This document shows positions 1 to 8,905 of a stretch of DNA of 43,812 nucleotides, one piece after another. This stretch comes from Caldilineaceae bacterium. GTDB lineage: Bacteria > Chloroflexota > Anaerolineae > Caldilineales > Caldilineaceae. A program made the position numbers and the translations under genes. The stretch is from contig WTGY01000056.1 in assembly GCA_011523365.1 (NCBI GenBank), positions 1-43,812 on the forward strand, in the 5' to 3' direction. The notes under the pieces are model-generated. The model was not told the DNA's origin. It searched no databases and was given only the letters and a program-made list of their open reading frames with translations. Positions within the stretch are counted from its first letter, which is position 1; every line of letters begins with the position of its first letter.

Positions 1-225
1 CATCGAGTGTGTGGCAATATGACCTTGACGACCCGCTGCGACCGGGCTTCCCCCCCAACCCCGCGCCGTGGCAGATTCCAAGTATGTGCCAGCGCAGGCA
101 AGACAGGCGAGGCAACTCCCATACATTCCCTACGTTCACCGCTATGACCATCGCCAGCCCGCTACAGAAATACTGACGGTACATTCCGCCCAGACAGACC
201 GCACACAGTACACGCACAGAACATG
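1..225 (+). repeat. Dispersed intergenic repeat, copy A (cut by window start)
   Basis: This segment aligns by eye with 30419-30640. Shared blocks include the stretch around 68-85 (gtggcagattccaa versus gtgccagattccaa), the GCGCAGG and GAGGCAAC blocks, ACCGCTATGA and CACACAGTAC. The match starts at the first base of the window, so the 5' half with the paired hairpins seen in the other copies is probably just outside. A 61-aa open frame on the plus strand falls entirely inside the repeat and has no recognisable domain, so it is not called as a gene. Confidence 0.6.
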
Positions 226-255
226 GCTTGGTAACTCCCTTAGCCAGAAATAACA

Positions 256-277
256 GGGCCCGGCGTGGGCCGGGCCT
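256..277 (-). terminator. Probable terminator of the SH3 lipoprotein gene
   Basis: An 8-bp perfect GC stem (257-264 with 269-276, loop GTGG) lies about 50 bases past the stop of the minus-strand lipoprotein gene. Read on the minus strand, the stem is followed by a modest T-rich stretch (CTGTTATTTCT). The U-tract is imperfect, so termination may be weak. Confidence 0.5.
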
Positions 278-324
278 GCATCTGCGAGGACACTATCTGA
301 CTGAGGTCGGTACGTCAAATCCAG

Positions 325-1461
325 TTATTCGGCCGCCCTTGCATTGACAATCGCCAGCAGCGCGTTCGTCTGGTCAAGCTTAACCTTATAGACTTCGAAA
401 TCACCGAAATAGGCCCGGTCGTACTTATCGCCCTCGAATTCCCCGGTGAAGAACCAGCGCTTCGTGTATTGCATCGAGACGAGCATTCCTGTGCGTACGT
501 CATGGCAGGTCAGACCATTATATACCGTCGTCCATCCGCTCTCCTCTGCAACCTCCGCTACCTGTTCATCACTGCACCAGACCTCAATCTCTTCTCCCGA
601 TTCAAGGTGGAAGAGCGCATTGGCAATTCCGGGCCGGGGTCCAAGCCAGTAGTTGAAGAAGAACAGACCGGTCGAGTTGGGATAGCGCTCAGTACCTTCG
701 ATACGGTCAATCTGGTGTGGCCATGTCGAATCCTCTCCGCACGCCTCCTCCCAGGTAACGATCCGATTGATCGCCAGCCAGCGAAGATCGCGATCGTTAT
801 GTATCTCCGTTCTTGAAACTGCGGAGCACTCGTTCACGGCGCAGCGCCGTGAACCACATTCATACTGCACATTCCACGAAGCCGCAAGGTCCTCGGGGAA
901 GAGTGGAATCAGTGTCGGCAATGCTTCAGCGTTCTCGTCCGGCGTCACCACAATCTGAGACATCCAGGCGGTCTGGGTAGTCTCCACACCTGCGCTGTCC
1001 TCGCTGTCGAAACAGCAGACGCGCCACCACCCTTCTGCCGTCCGTCCGGTCGTGGTAAAGGTATCTCCTTCCACGGCCCTGGCCACAATCTGAAAGTCGA
1101 TACTGGGTCCGCTGCGAATGTTGGCTCTGGGTCGTCTTACCGTCAGAATGGCAGGTGCGGTACTCTCGCTTGGCGCTGCTTCTTCCTCTACCGAGCCTTG
1201 CGAAACGGCTGCGCCGTTAACCCTCTCCAACGGCACCACCCCCGGAGGCAGGGCGTTCTCCTCTTCAACCTCAGCAACTTCTTGTGCCAAGGCCAGGTTG
1301 GGATCTTCCTCAGGAATCGGGACGCACGCGGCCAGCAACACCAGACTAAGGCCCAAGAAGACGCAAGTCAACACCCCGCGCTTCCGTATAGTAACACGCA
1401 ACCACGTTATTGTTTGTAGCAAATGGCCTGATCTCTGCATCAATTTCTCGGCGCTAATCAT
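325..1461 (-). CDS. Lipoprotein with bacterial SH3-like domain
   Basis: Predicted exported lipoprotein of 378 aa. A basic N-terminus (RKRG near residues 26-29) and hydrophobic core lead to a lipobox LLAAC with the acylated Cys at about residue 46. An acidic, low-complexity linker follows, then an SH3b-like segment at about 100-170 (TVRRPRANIRSGPS and GWWRVCC are typical of SH3 type 3 modules that bind cell-wall or surface ligands). The C-terminal 200 residues contain several Cys (for example CGSRRCAVNEC) and match no family I recognise. The true start may be internal, because the signal peptide begins about 20 residues into this frame (a TTG precedes the RVTIRKRG segment). The gene stands alone, divergent from the glycosyltransferase gene, with its own consensus-like promoter. 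The lipoprotein call is solid; the molecular function is unknown. Confidence 0.8.
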   Translation of the reverse strand: MISAEKLMQRSGHLLQTITWLRVTIRKRGVLTCVFLGLSLVLLAACVPIPEEDPNLALAQEVAEVEEENALPPGVVPLERVNGAAVSQGSVEEEAAPSESTAPAILTVRRPRANIRSGPSIDFQIVARAVEGDTFTTTGRTAEGWWRVCCFDSEDSAGVETTQTAWMSQIVVTPDENAEALPTLIPLFPEDLAASWNVQYECGSRRCAVNECSAVSRTEIHNDRDLRWLAINRIVTWEEACGEDSTWPHQIDRIEGTERYPNSTGLFFFNYWLGPRPGIANALFHLESGEEIEVWCSDEQVAEVAEESGWTTVYNGLTCHDVRTGMLVSMQYTKRWFFTGEFEGDKYDRAYFGDFEVYKVKLDQTNALLAIVNARAAE

Positions 1462-1591
1462 CTCTGGATTCGCCTCTGTTCATGAAACCTGCAACTAACT
1501 TGGCTGGGGAGGGCCGGTGAGGAAATGTTAGGCGGCCCGTACTTGGCCGCCGCAATATCTGCTGGTGATTTACAGTCTCTTCTGGGACTTC

Positions 1592-1620
1592 AGTATAGCC
1601 ATTTTGTGGCGGAAAGACAA
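1592..1620 (-). promoter_or_regulatory. Sigma-70-type promoter for the SH3 lipoprotein gene
   Basis: Read on the minus strand, TTGTCT (1620-1615) and TATACT (1597-1592) are separated by 17 bases. This fits the housekeeping sigma consensus and predicts a leader of about 125 bases before the 1461 start. Confidence 0.55.
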
Positions 1621-1735
1621 TAGTTGTGTTCTAATGGAAGTCGTCCTTCTTGCCTTCCCATCAGGCACGAACTTCAGTTGTTAGCCATACGTAGGCCTAT
1701 CGTGCCACAACCAAACATTTTACTCTAAGAGCAAA

Positions 1736-2692
1736 ATGAACGGTCTTGCAGACAGGCGTGAGCCACAAGCCCAACCACTGCAATCAGCATCCGCAACCGC
1801 CGCACTCCAGGACGTGCCGCACACAGAGGCCGGAAAGGATCTTCCCGGAGCCAGAGCCCTTGACGTGAACACCTCCAATATGCGCGCGGCAGCGCTTGCC
1901 GTCGTCATGCCTACCTATAATGAGGCCGACAACCTGGCGGAGATGGTTGATACCCTCTTCTCTTTGCCTCTGACGAACCTGCGGCTGGTGATTGTAGATG
2001 ACGACTCTCCCGACGGCACCGGCGCCCTCGCCGACAAACTGGCGCAACGCTACAACCAGGTCCAAACACGGATGTCGGTTATCCATCGCCCGCAAAAGGG
2101 CGGACTGGGCACCGCCTATGTGGCCGGCTTTCAGCGCGCCCTTTCAGATGGGGCAGAGTACATCGTTCAGATGGATGCCGACTTCAGCCACAGTCCCACC
2201 TACATATTGCAGATGCTCGGCGTCGTCTTCGCCACAGACATGGACGTTGTCATCGGCAGCCGCTACGTGCCGGGCGGTACCTTGGACGAAAACTGGAATT
2301 GGTGGCGAAGTCTGCTCAGCAAGTGGGCCAACATGTACTGCCGTACTGTCCTGAAAATCCGCGTACGCGACATGACCGCCGGTTTCAAGCTCTGGCAGCG
2401 AAGCGCGCTTCAGGATATCAAACTGTACACTGTCAGAAGCAATGGCTACATCTTCCAGGTCGAAATGGCCTACCTCAGCGAAAAGCTTGGCTTCCACATC
2501 ATCGAGCTCCCCATCCACTTTGAGGATCGACGCGTCGGCCAGAGCAAAATGAATGTGTCGGTCAAAGTGGAGTCAGTCTGGCGCGTCTGGGAACTGCTGT
2601 GGCGGCATCGCAAACGTGTTTCATGTGCCAGGGAGCCGCTGACTCAGCCCCGGCCAGTCATTGATAGCAGCCGGCCGGCCCCGCACCGTTAG
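1736..2692 (+). CDS. Polyprenol-phosphate mannosyltransferase-like GT2 glycosyltransferase
   Basis: GT-A fold family 2 glycosyltransferase related to dolichol-phosphate-mannose synthase (DPM1), predicted to transfer a sugar from a nucleotide sugar to a polyprenyl phosphate at the inner membrane face. Visible motifs are [26 protein letters not shown] (metal-binding DAD), [15 protein letters not shown] and [10 protein letters not shown], all diagnostic of the DPM group. The first ~48 residues before [15 protein letters not shown] are low-complexity. An internal ATG at 1880 would give a product closer to the usual 240-260 aa length and may be the real start. No C-terminal membrane domain is present, unlike the GtrB or two-domain DPM types. 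The next gene starts immediately after the stop codon, so the two are probably co-transcribed and cooperate in surface glycan synthesis. Confidence 0.85.
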   Translation: MNGLADRREPQAQPLQSASATAALQDVPHTEAGKDLPGARALDVNTSNMRAAALAVVMPTYNEADNLAEMVDTLFSLPLTNLRLVIVDDDSPDGTGALADKLAQRYNQVQTRMSVIHRPQKGGLGTAYVAGFQRALSDGAEYIVQMDADFSHSPTYILQMLGVVFATDMDVVIGSRYVPGGTLDENWNWWRSLLSKWANMYCRTVLKIRVRDMTAGFKLWQRSALQDIKLYTVRSNGYIFQVEMAYLSEKLGFHIIELPIHFEDRRVGQSKMNVSVKVESVWRVWELLWRHRKRVSCAREPLTQPRPVIDSSRPAPHR

Positions 2693-5600
2693 ATGCCGCC
2701 GCGCCGACTCGCCAACATAATGCACCGGCTTCGAAGCTTCCGCCCCGACCTGCTCGCCCTCGCCATCCTGACCGTCCTACCCCTTATCTGGTTCGGCCCG
2801 GTTCTCTTCACCGGCAAAACCCTGCTGCCCTATGACAACCTCTACCGTTTCCAGCCTTGGCAATCTCTGCTGCCTGACATCACGCCGCACAATGAGCTGC
2901 TGAGCGACCTCGTTCTGGAGAATGCAGTCTGGAAACTGCATGTGCGTCGAACACTGCAGCAAGATGAGATTCCGCTCTGGAACCCGCAACTGTTTACCGG
3001 CGCCCCCTTCTTCGCCGCCGGCCAGGCCAGCGTCGCCTACCCCCTGAGCGCACTATTCTATCTCCTTCCTATCGAGGTTGCATTCGGGTGGTTCACCGCG
3101 ATCCAGCTGGCCATCGCCGGGGTCAACGCCTATCTGCTCGGCCGCGTATTGAAACTGCGGCCCGTGGCCGCTCTCTTCAGCGGCGTCGCCTTTCAGTTCA
3201 GTGGCTTCATGGTTGTCAGCGTCGTCTTCACTATGGTCATCGCCGCCGCCTCCTGGCTGCCTCTCCTACTGGCGACAATTGAAAGGATGATCCGGAAGCA
3301 GGAGCAGAAGGGCGTAGCCGGATTTCGCCCCATCCCCTATGTGGTAGCCGGTATAGGAATAGTCGGGTTGGTTGTACTCGCCGGTCACCCAGAGTTCCTC
3401 TACTATACCCTGCTCGTGGCCGGTATCTACACCATAGTTCGCCTTCTCGTAGCATGGCGGAGACTTCGCCACCCGGGTGGTGATCGCCACGCGCAGACGC
3501 CCTCCTCTGACCAACCCCGCCGCGAAGGGAAAGAAAGGCACGTCCTGCACGCGCTGGCCAAAATCGCCGGCTGGATCCTCCTGGTCCCGCTCTTGGGCCT
3601 TGCCGCCGGCGCAGTCCAGCTCCTGCCCCTCTATGAGCTCGTGCAGCAAAACTTCCGCGAAGGCTCCGCTTCATACCGGCAGGTCGTCGATTGGGCCTGG
3701 CCGGACCGCCACATCCTCACATTCCTCCTGCCCGACATTTTTGGCAACCCCAGCCATCATCACTGGTTCGATCTCTGGGCTCTCCGCTGGCAGCCAGCGA
3801 CCGTTAACTGGCTGGGGGAGGCCGGTAATACCATCTTCTGGGGCATCAAGAACTACGTGGAGGGCGGCAACTATGTCGGTGTCACCACATGGCTGCTGGC
3901 CGCGCTCGCGGTAGGCGTCCCTCTCGCAAACGCCGTCTTCCGATCGGGCGCCGAGAGTTCGCACGTATCGTCAACCGCAAACCACCAGCTGCGCGTGCCA
4001 ACGTTCATATTCGCCTCGCTGGCGCTCGTCTCACTGCTCTTCGCCTTCGGCACGCCACTCTACGCCCTCCTCTTCTTCGGCCTGCCCGGCTGGGACCAGC
4101 TTCACAGCCCCTTCAGATGGGTCTTTCCCTTCACCCTGGCAATGGCAGTTCTTGGCGGCATCGGACTGGAGCATGCCCTCTCCTTCAGCTCGAATACCAG
4201 CAATCAACGTGTCATCGAATTCGGACGATTCCGCATCCGCTTCACTTGGTTCATTGGCCTTCTCGCCCTTTCTGCTGCTGCCGCGGGCCTGACCGCGCTC
4301 CTGGCCGTCGCCGCCAGTTACTTCATTCCTTCACCCTTCGTAGACCTCGCACAACGGGCCGTGGAAGCATCCGATCTGGCCCAAGCGGCATTTGCCGATG
4401 GACGCATGTTCTGGGGATACCAGAGCTTGGGCCTCGCCCGCTTCGGAGCCTTCGCCTTCCTGAGTGGGCTGCTGCTGTGGCGAATTACAATAACGACTCA
4501 CAGCCTTAACGGGCGTGAAGAAAAAACTGACCGCGCGCCCCAACCTTCGCAAAACAGGCTGCGCCTCGTCTCCTTGCTTCCCTTTTCCTTTGTCGCTCTC
4601 CTCGCGCTCGAACTCTTCGCCGTCCACGGCTCGTTCAACCCCGCCGCCGACCCGGCCCTGTCGCCACTCAGAAGTGTGCCATCGGTGGTACGGTTCATCA
4701 ATCAGAAGGAGAATACAGGCTCGCGCGACGGAATCCTCTATGCCCCCTTCCGCTTCACCACCTTCGACCCCCCTGGTAGCAAGACCTTCAACGCCAATGT
4801 CGGCATGTACTACGGGTGGCAGGACATCCGCGGCTACGACTCGATCATTCCAAAGCAGTATGTAGACCTGATGAATCGCGTTGCCGACCAGAGCGGCGAA
4901 CTGCTCTACAACCGCATCGCGCCGCTCTACGCATCCGCCGGCCCGGCCAACAACCACAATCCCTTCGCCGCGCTGGAGAATCCCCTCCTCGACCTTCTCG
5001 GCGTTAAATACATTCTGTCGGAGCTGGTCGTCCCCAATTCGAACTCTTGGCAGAAGGTCTACGAAGACGACGCCCTTCGAGTCTACGAGAACCTCGAGGT
5101 CTTCCCCCGCGCCTTCATTGCTTCCGAGGCGGTCGTTTTGCCCACCGCCGAGCAGCCGCTCCTCGAAGCAGACTTGCGTAGGACCGTTTTCATCGAGGAA
5201 GCGCCTGCCGCGAACGAAGCCCTCATCCCATCCAGTCCTGAGACGGCAGACACCTCAATCAGCCGCTACACGGCCAACACCGTCTTCATCGACGTAAACC
5301 TTAGCGACAGAGGCTGGCTGGTCCTCACCGACGCCTACTTCGACGGCTGGAATGCCTATCTGCGGCCCTTCGGCGGCAATGAGAACGACGAACAGGAACT
5401 GACCATTCACCGCGCAAACTCGGCTTTTCGGGCCGTCTACCTGCCCCAAAGCGGCCAGTGGACCGTTCGCTTCACCTACAGCCCCATGAGCTTCAAGCTC
5501 GGCCTCTATGTCACTTTCCTGGCAACCATGATGAGCCTGTTGCTACTGCTGTGGTGGGCCTGGGGCCGGTTCTATCGCCCCGAAGTGACCGCCGGCCAAG

Positions 5601-7285
5601 CCCGTACCGTCGCCAAGAACTCGGTCGTCCCCATGGGCCTCAATCTGGCCAACAGGATAATCTACTTCGTCTTTGCCATGCTGTACGTGCGTATACTGGG
5701 CCCGGAAGGGACCGGACAATACGCATGGGTGATAGCCGTGTACGGCATTTTCGAAATCCTGAGCCGCTACGGCCTCGGTACCCTGGTCACTCGCGAAGTC
5801 GCAGCCGACAAGAGCAAGTCCAGCCTCTTTCTGACAAATGTACTGTCCCTTCGCACCCTCCTTTGGGCAGTCAGCATCGTTCTGATGGCTGTTGCCGTCG
5901 GGGGCTCCCGGTTCACCTCCTCAGTAGGCGGGGCATCCAGTTGGGGAGGCTCTCTGGCGAACCTGTGGGCCTCATTCCTGGCCGTGACCACGGGCTGGTC
6001 TGGAGTCGAGAGCACCTTGGGGGCGCCGGCTCCCATCGGCCTCGTCGAAATACAAGCAGTCGCCGTCTTCGCGCTGGTGATGCTGGTTGCCAACTGGTCC
6101 GACGCCTTCAGCAGCCTGTTCAACGCCTTCGAAAAGATGGAATACACCGCCGGCCTCGGCATCGCCATGGCCCTGCTTCAGGTAACGCTGGGCGCGCTGG
6201 TCCTACTGCTCGGCTGGGGAATCATCGGGCTGGCTTGGGTTGCGCTGCTCGTCAACACTGTCCAGCTCATCTGGCTGAACTGGCTCGTTCGCTCAACGCT
6301 CTTTAAACCCCAATGGAAGTGGGACTGGGCACTTCAGCGGTGGATGCTTTCGACCAGCGGCCCGCTTATGATCAACCACCTCCTGGCCACCGTCTTCTGG
6401 CGCATCGACATCTGGATTCTCCGTCCTCTCGTCGGGGCCGCCAGCGTAGGCCTCTACAGCGTCGCCCTCAAGTACTTGGACGGTCTCAACATCATCCCCA
6501 GCACCTTCACACTGGCCATCTTCCCGCTGATGAGCCGCCTGGCGAGGCAGGAAGGCGCAGCCCTGCTAAGGTCCTACACGCTTGGCGTTCGCCTCCTGCT
6601 CATCGTAAGCCTGCCGTTGGCCGTCGCGGTTACCCTGTTAGCGCAGCCTCTCATCTTCCTGCTCGGTGGCGTTCAATTCACCACTGCCTCCAGCGAAACT
6701 GCCGTGGTTTCCGACCGCCTCTGCCAGATTCTCGGGGAGACATTCGCGTCCTTCGACTGCGGTGCGCTATCTTCCAGGAGCGGCTCTGTACTGGCCCTGC
6801 AGGTGATCATCTGGAGCATCCCCATTGGCTTCGTAAACAGCGTGACCCAATACGTCCTCATCGCCGCCGACCAGCAGCGCTATCTGACCAAGGCCTTTGT
6901 CTTCGGCGTCGTGTTCAATCTGGCAGGCAATCTCCTCTTAATCCCCGTGTTCAGCTTCATCGGCGCCGCCGTCGTTACCATTCTCAGCGAAATCTGTCTG
7001 CTCCTCCTCTTTGCCCGCCGTGTTCACCGCAGCGTCGGCGTCACGCCCTGGCCGGATCTGGTCTGGCGGCCATTGGTCTCCGCCGTCGCCATGGGATTCC
7101 TTCTTTACGGCCTGTCCGCGATTGGCGTCAATGAATGGCTCGCCATCCTGCCCGGTCTGGCGGCCTATGTCGGCGTCTTCGCGCTGATAGGAGGCTTGGC
7201 CGATGCCGACCTCCAGCTTGCAGCCAGGTCTCTGCTGCAGAACCGTCTCGCCTGGCAGACCCAACAAGAGGCCGAAGGCACTTAG
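2693..7285 (+). CDS. YfhO-like membrane protein fused to a polysaccharide flippase
   Basis: A 1530-aa polytopic membrane protein with two parts. Residues about 1-960 resemble YfhO/GT-C-type proteins: an N-terminal TM helix, the luminal segment PYDNLYRFQPW with WNPQLFTGAPFFA, many TM helices, and a C-terminal soluble part containing GWLVLTDAYFDGW and YSPMSFKLG, typical of the end of YfhO. Residues about 965-1530 resemble a Wzx/MATE-type oligosaccharide flippase (VPMGLNLANRIIYFVFAMLY, RILGPEGTGQY, YVLIAADQQRYLTKA, NLAGNLLLIPVFSFIG). The reading frame is continuous, so this looks like a true fusion coupling lipid-linked sugar modification to export. Two extracytoplasmic loops in the flippase half (around 1100-1120 and 1335-1365) are longer than usual. 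The ATG directly follows the TAG of the glycosyltransferase gene. Substrate unknown. Confidence 0.85.
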   Translation: MPPRRLANIMHRLRSFRPDLLALAILTVLPLIWFGPVLFTGKTLLPYDNLYRFQPWQSLLPDITPHNELLSDLVLENAVWKLHVRRTLQQDEIPLWNPQLFTGAPFFAAGQASVAYPLSALFYLLPIEVAFGWFTAIQLAIAGVNAYLLGRVLKLRPVAALFSGVAFQFSGFMVVSVVFTMVIAAASWLPLLLATIERMIRKQEQKGVAGFRPIPYVVAGIGIVGLVVLAGHPEFLYYTLLVAGIYTIVRLLVAWRRLRHPGGDRHAQTPSSDQPRREGKERHVLHALAKIAGWILLVPLLGLAAGAVQLLPLYELVQQNFREGSASYRQVVDWAWPDRHILTFLLPDIFGNPSHHHWFDLWALRWQPATVNWLGEAGNTIFWGIKNYVEGGNYVGVTTWLLAALAVGVPLANAVFRSGAESSHVSSTANHQLRVPTFIFASLALVSLLFAFGTPLYALLFFGLPGWDQLHSPFRWVFPFTLAMAVLGGIGLEHALSFSSNTSNQRVIEFGRFRIRFTWFIGLLALSAAAAGLTALLAVAASYFIPSPFVDLAQRAVEASDLAQAAFADGRMFWGYQSLGLARFGAFAFLSGLLLWRITITTHSLNGREEKTDRAPQPSQNRLRLVSLLPFSFVALLALELFAVHGSFNPAADPALSPLRSVPSVVRFINQKENTGSRDGILYAPFRFTTFDPPGSKTFNANVGMYYGWQDIRGYDSIIPKQYVDLMNRVADQSGELLYNRIAPLYASAGPANNHNPFAALENPLLDLLGVKYILSELVVPNSNSWQKVYEDDALRVYENLEVFPRAFIASEAVVLPTAEQPLLEADLRRTVFIEEAPAANEALIPSSPETADTSISRYTANTVFIDVNLSDRGWLVLTDAYFDGWNAYLRPFGGNENDEQELTIHRANSAFRAVYLPQSGQWTVRFTYSPMSFKLGLYVTFLATMMSLLLLLWWAWGRFYRPEVTAGQARTVAKNSVVPMGLNLANRIIYFVFAMLYVRILGPEGTGQYAWVIAVYGIFEILSRYGLGTLVTREVAADKSKSSLFLTNVLSLRTLLWAVSIVLMAVAVGGSRFTSSVGGASSWGGSLANLWASFLAVTTGWSGVESTLGAPAPIGLVEIQAVAVFALVMLVANWSDAFSSLFNAFEKMEYTAGLGIAMALLQVTLGALVLLLGWGIIGLAWVALLVNTVQLIWLNWLVRSTLFKPQWKWDWALQRWMLSTSGPLMINHLLATVFWRIDIWILRPLVGAASVGLYSVALKYLDGLNIIPSTFTLAIFPLMSRLARQEGAALLRSYTLGVRLLLIVSLPLAVAVTLLAQPLIFLLGGVQFTTASSETAVVSDRLCQILGETFASFDCGALSSRSGSVLALQVIIWSIPIGFVNSVTQYVLIAADQQRYLTKAFVFGVVFNLAGNLLLIPVFSFIGAAVVTILSEICLLLLFARRVHRSVGVTPWPDLVWRPLVSAVAMGFLLYGLSAIGVNEWLAILPGLAAYVGVFALIGGLADADLQLAARSLLQNRLAWQTQQEAEGT

Positions 7286-7328
7286 CCGCGGTGCAGCGGT
7301 CTCTATGCTCCCGGCTTGACGCCGCCCC

Positions 7329-7724
7329 TTAACCGCGAGCGCGCCAGGGCAGAAGCGTAAAGTCGTTCGCTTCCAGCCATTCCGGATCCGGCCCGTCCCA
7401 GCCAAACCGGTCCAAGTCGATGCGCCCGTCAGCCTCGAAGCGGACGCCCTCTTCCATCAGCAGTTTTCGTTGGCGGTCCGTCGCCAAAGGATCCCCGCGC
7501 GGGCTGATGCCTCCCTTACTGTTCACGACCCGCTGCCACGGCACGTCAGTATCAGCCGCCAATCCGCCCAACGCGTTACCGGCCATCCGCGGCGAAGCCG
7601 CCCCCGCAATCCACGCTATCTGCCCATAGGTCGCCACCCGCCCAAACGGGATCTCCCGTACTACCAGAAGCATCTTCTCGTAAATGTTCAACGCCTCCCC
7701 GCCCATTCTCTCTGCTCCCCGCAC
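7329..7724 (-). CDS. Alkyltransferase-like protein (MGMT family, catalytic Cys replaced by Trp)
   Basis: A 131-aa protein of the O6-alkylguanine-DNA alkyltransferase C-terminal domain family. Motifs include FGRVATYGQIA (DNA-recognition helix region), GNALGG, and PWQRVVNSKGGIS at about residues 62-74. In true alkyltransferases the motif is PCHRV; here Trp63 occupies the Cys position, which defines the alkyltransferase-like (ATL) group. ATL proteins bind O6-alkylguanine lesions without repairing them and flag them for nucleotide excision repair. The start is uncertain: MRGAERMGGE may be over-long, and the Met at residue 7 is an alternative. The gene converges on the YfhO/flippase gene and is divergent from ctaG. 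Confidence in the family is high; the ATL role is known for the family and inferred here. Confidence 0.88.
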   Translation of the reverse strand: MRGAERMGGEALNIYEKMLLVVREIPFGRVATYGQIAWIAGAASPRMAGNALGGLAADTDVPWQRVVNSKGGISPRGDPLATDRQRKLLMEEGVRFEADGRIDLDRFGWDGPDPEWLEANDFTLLPWRARG

Positions 7725-7835
7725 ACCTCCCCCCTAACCCCAAGCCATCAATGGCCACTGACCACTGAGTACTGACCATTGACCACCGGCGTGCGCCGTT
7801 TGGCAAATATTCCACCGGCGACTATGCTTGCATCC

Positions 7836-8741
7836 ATGAATGTCTCGATTCCGGAGCTCCTTACCACCTGGGAACTCTATCCTGGCTCTGCCGCCGCCCT
7901 GCTGGCTATCTTCCTGCCTTATACGCTCGGCTGGCTGCGGTTAAAGCGCAAACATTCTACTCTTGCTACGACTGCCCGCCTCGTCAGTTTCAGCATGGGG
8001 ACAGCAGCAATGGTACTCGCCTTCCACTCGCCCCTGGTATCTCTTCAACAGGAATTGCTCATCGGCAGGGCTGGGCAGCAGATGCTTATCGGGCTTTTGG
8101 CTCCCCCCCTCCTTTGGTTAGCCTGCCCGGCCCACGTCATCCTGCGCAGCCTTCCCCCTTCTGGGCGGCGCTGGGTAGTGAGCAAGCTCAAAAGGTCAAC
8201 GTGGTCGGGAGTTCTGATTCGCAGACTGACAAACCCACTTCCCATCTGGCTGTTGGCCTTCAGCGTCTTCCTGCTCTGGCATGAGCCGGTCTTCGCCAAC
8301 TGGCTCCTGGTCCGTCCGTCCGCCTATAGCCTCTGCCTTTGGGGCGTCTGGATTACATATATGCTTTTCTGGTGGCATCCGCTGGGAACCGGCCCTCGCC
8401 TGCGGCAACCCATGCACCCCGCCATCGCCTTTCTCTTTGTAATCCTCGGGGGAGAGGTCCCCAATATGGTAACAGGTGTGACCCTGGCATTCCGCAACAC
8501 GCCCGCCTACAGCTACTACGCCGGCCGTCTGCCCCTTCCCGAACTGACGACGATGCAGGACCAGATGATCAGCGGTGGCATTATCTGGTTCTTCGGCAGC
8601 GTCGTATACGTCGGTGTTGCCGTTGCCCTGTTGGGCCGCGTCTTCCGCAACTTCGAAGCCCCGCGGCCGCAGCCCATCAGTTGGGATGCAACCGAGCGGA
8701 CCATCGCGCCCGGCCTGGAACATCGAGTCCTTGGCCGATGA
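7836..8741 (+). CDS. ctaG: Cytochrome c oxidase assembly factor, CtaG (caa3) family
   Basis: A multi-pass integral membrane protein of about 301 aa with some seven hydrophobic segments, resembling caa3_CtaG proteins that help assemble the copper centre of caa3-type cytochrome oxidase. Supporting features are AFHSPLVSLQQELL with a conserved His, QQMLIGLLAPPLLWL, and the LWHEPVF segment. The frame is open from 7779, but its first residues fall in a short intergenic motif (ACTGACCA repeats). ATG codons at 7824 and 7836 are better starts, although neither has a strong Shine-Dalgarno. No oxidase subunit gene is in the window, so the gene stands alone here. The family call is by sequence pattern; involvement in oxidase assembly is established for characterised relatives. 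Confidence 0.8.
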   Translation: MNVSIPELLTTWELYPGSAAALLAIFLPYTLGWLRLKRKHSTLATTARLVSFSMGTAAMVLAFHSPLVSLQQELLIGRAGQQMLIGLLAPPLLWLACPAHVILRSLPPSGRRWVVSKLKRSTWSGVLIRRLTNPLPIWLLAFSVFLLWHEPVFANWLLVRPSAYSLCLWGVWITYMLFWWHPLGTGPRLRQPMHPAIAFLFVILGGEVPNMVTGVTLAFRNTPAYSYYAGRLPLPELTTMQDQMISGGIIWFFGSVVYVGVAVALLGRVFRNFEAPRPQPISWDATERTIAPGLEHRVLGR

Positions 8742-8905
8742 CCCCAACTGCCACTCACTACAAACGATCAGTCGTGCCAGGTCTGCCAGCCGTTTCGCGG
8801 CGCAGCGATTCGGATTAGTTTCCGCAGGCTGATGAGAATAACGAACCCACAAGCATCCTACCGTTCCCAGCGCTACTACCTGAAAAACCACCTCCACCCA
8901 TCCTC

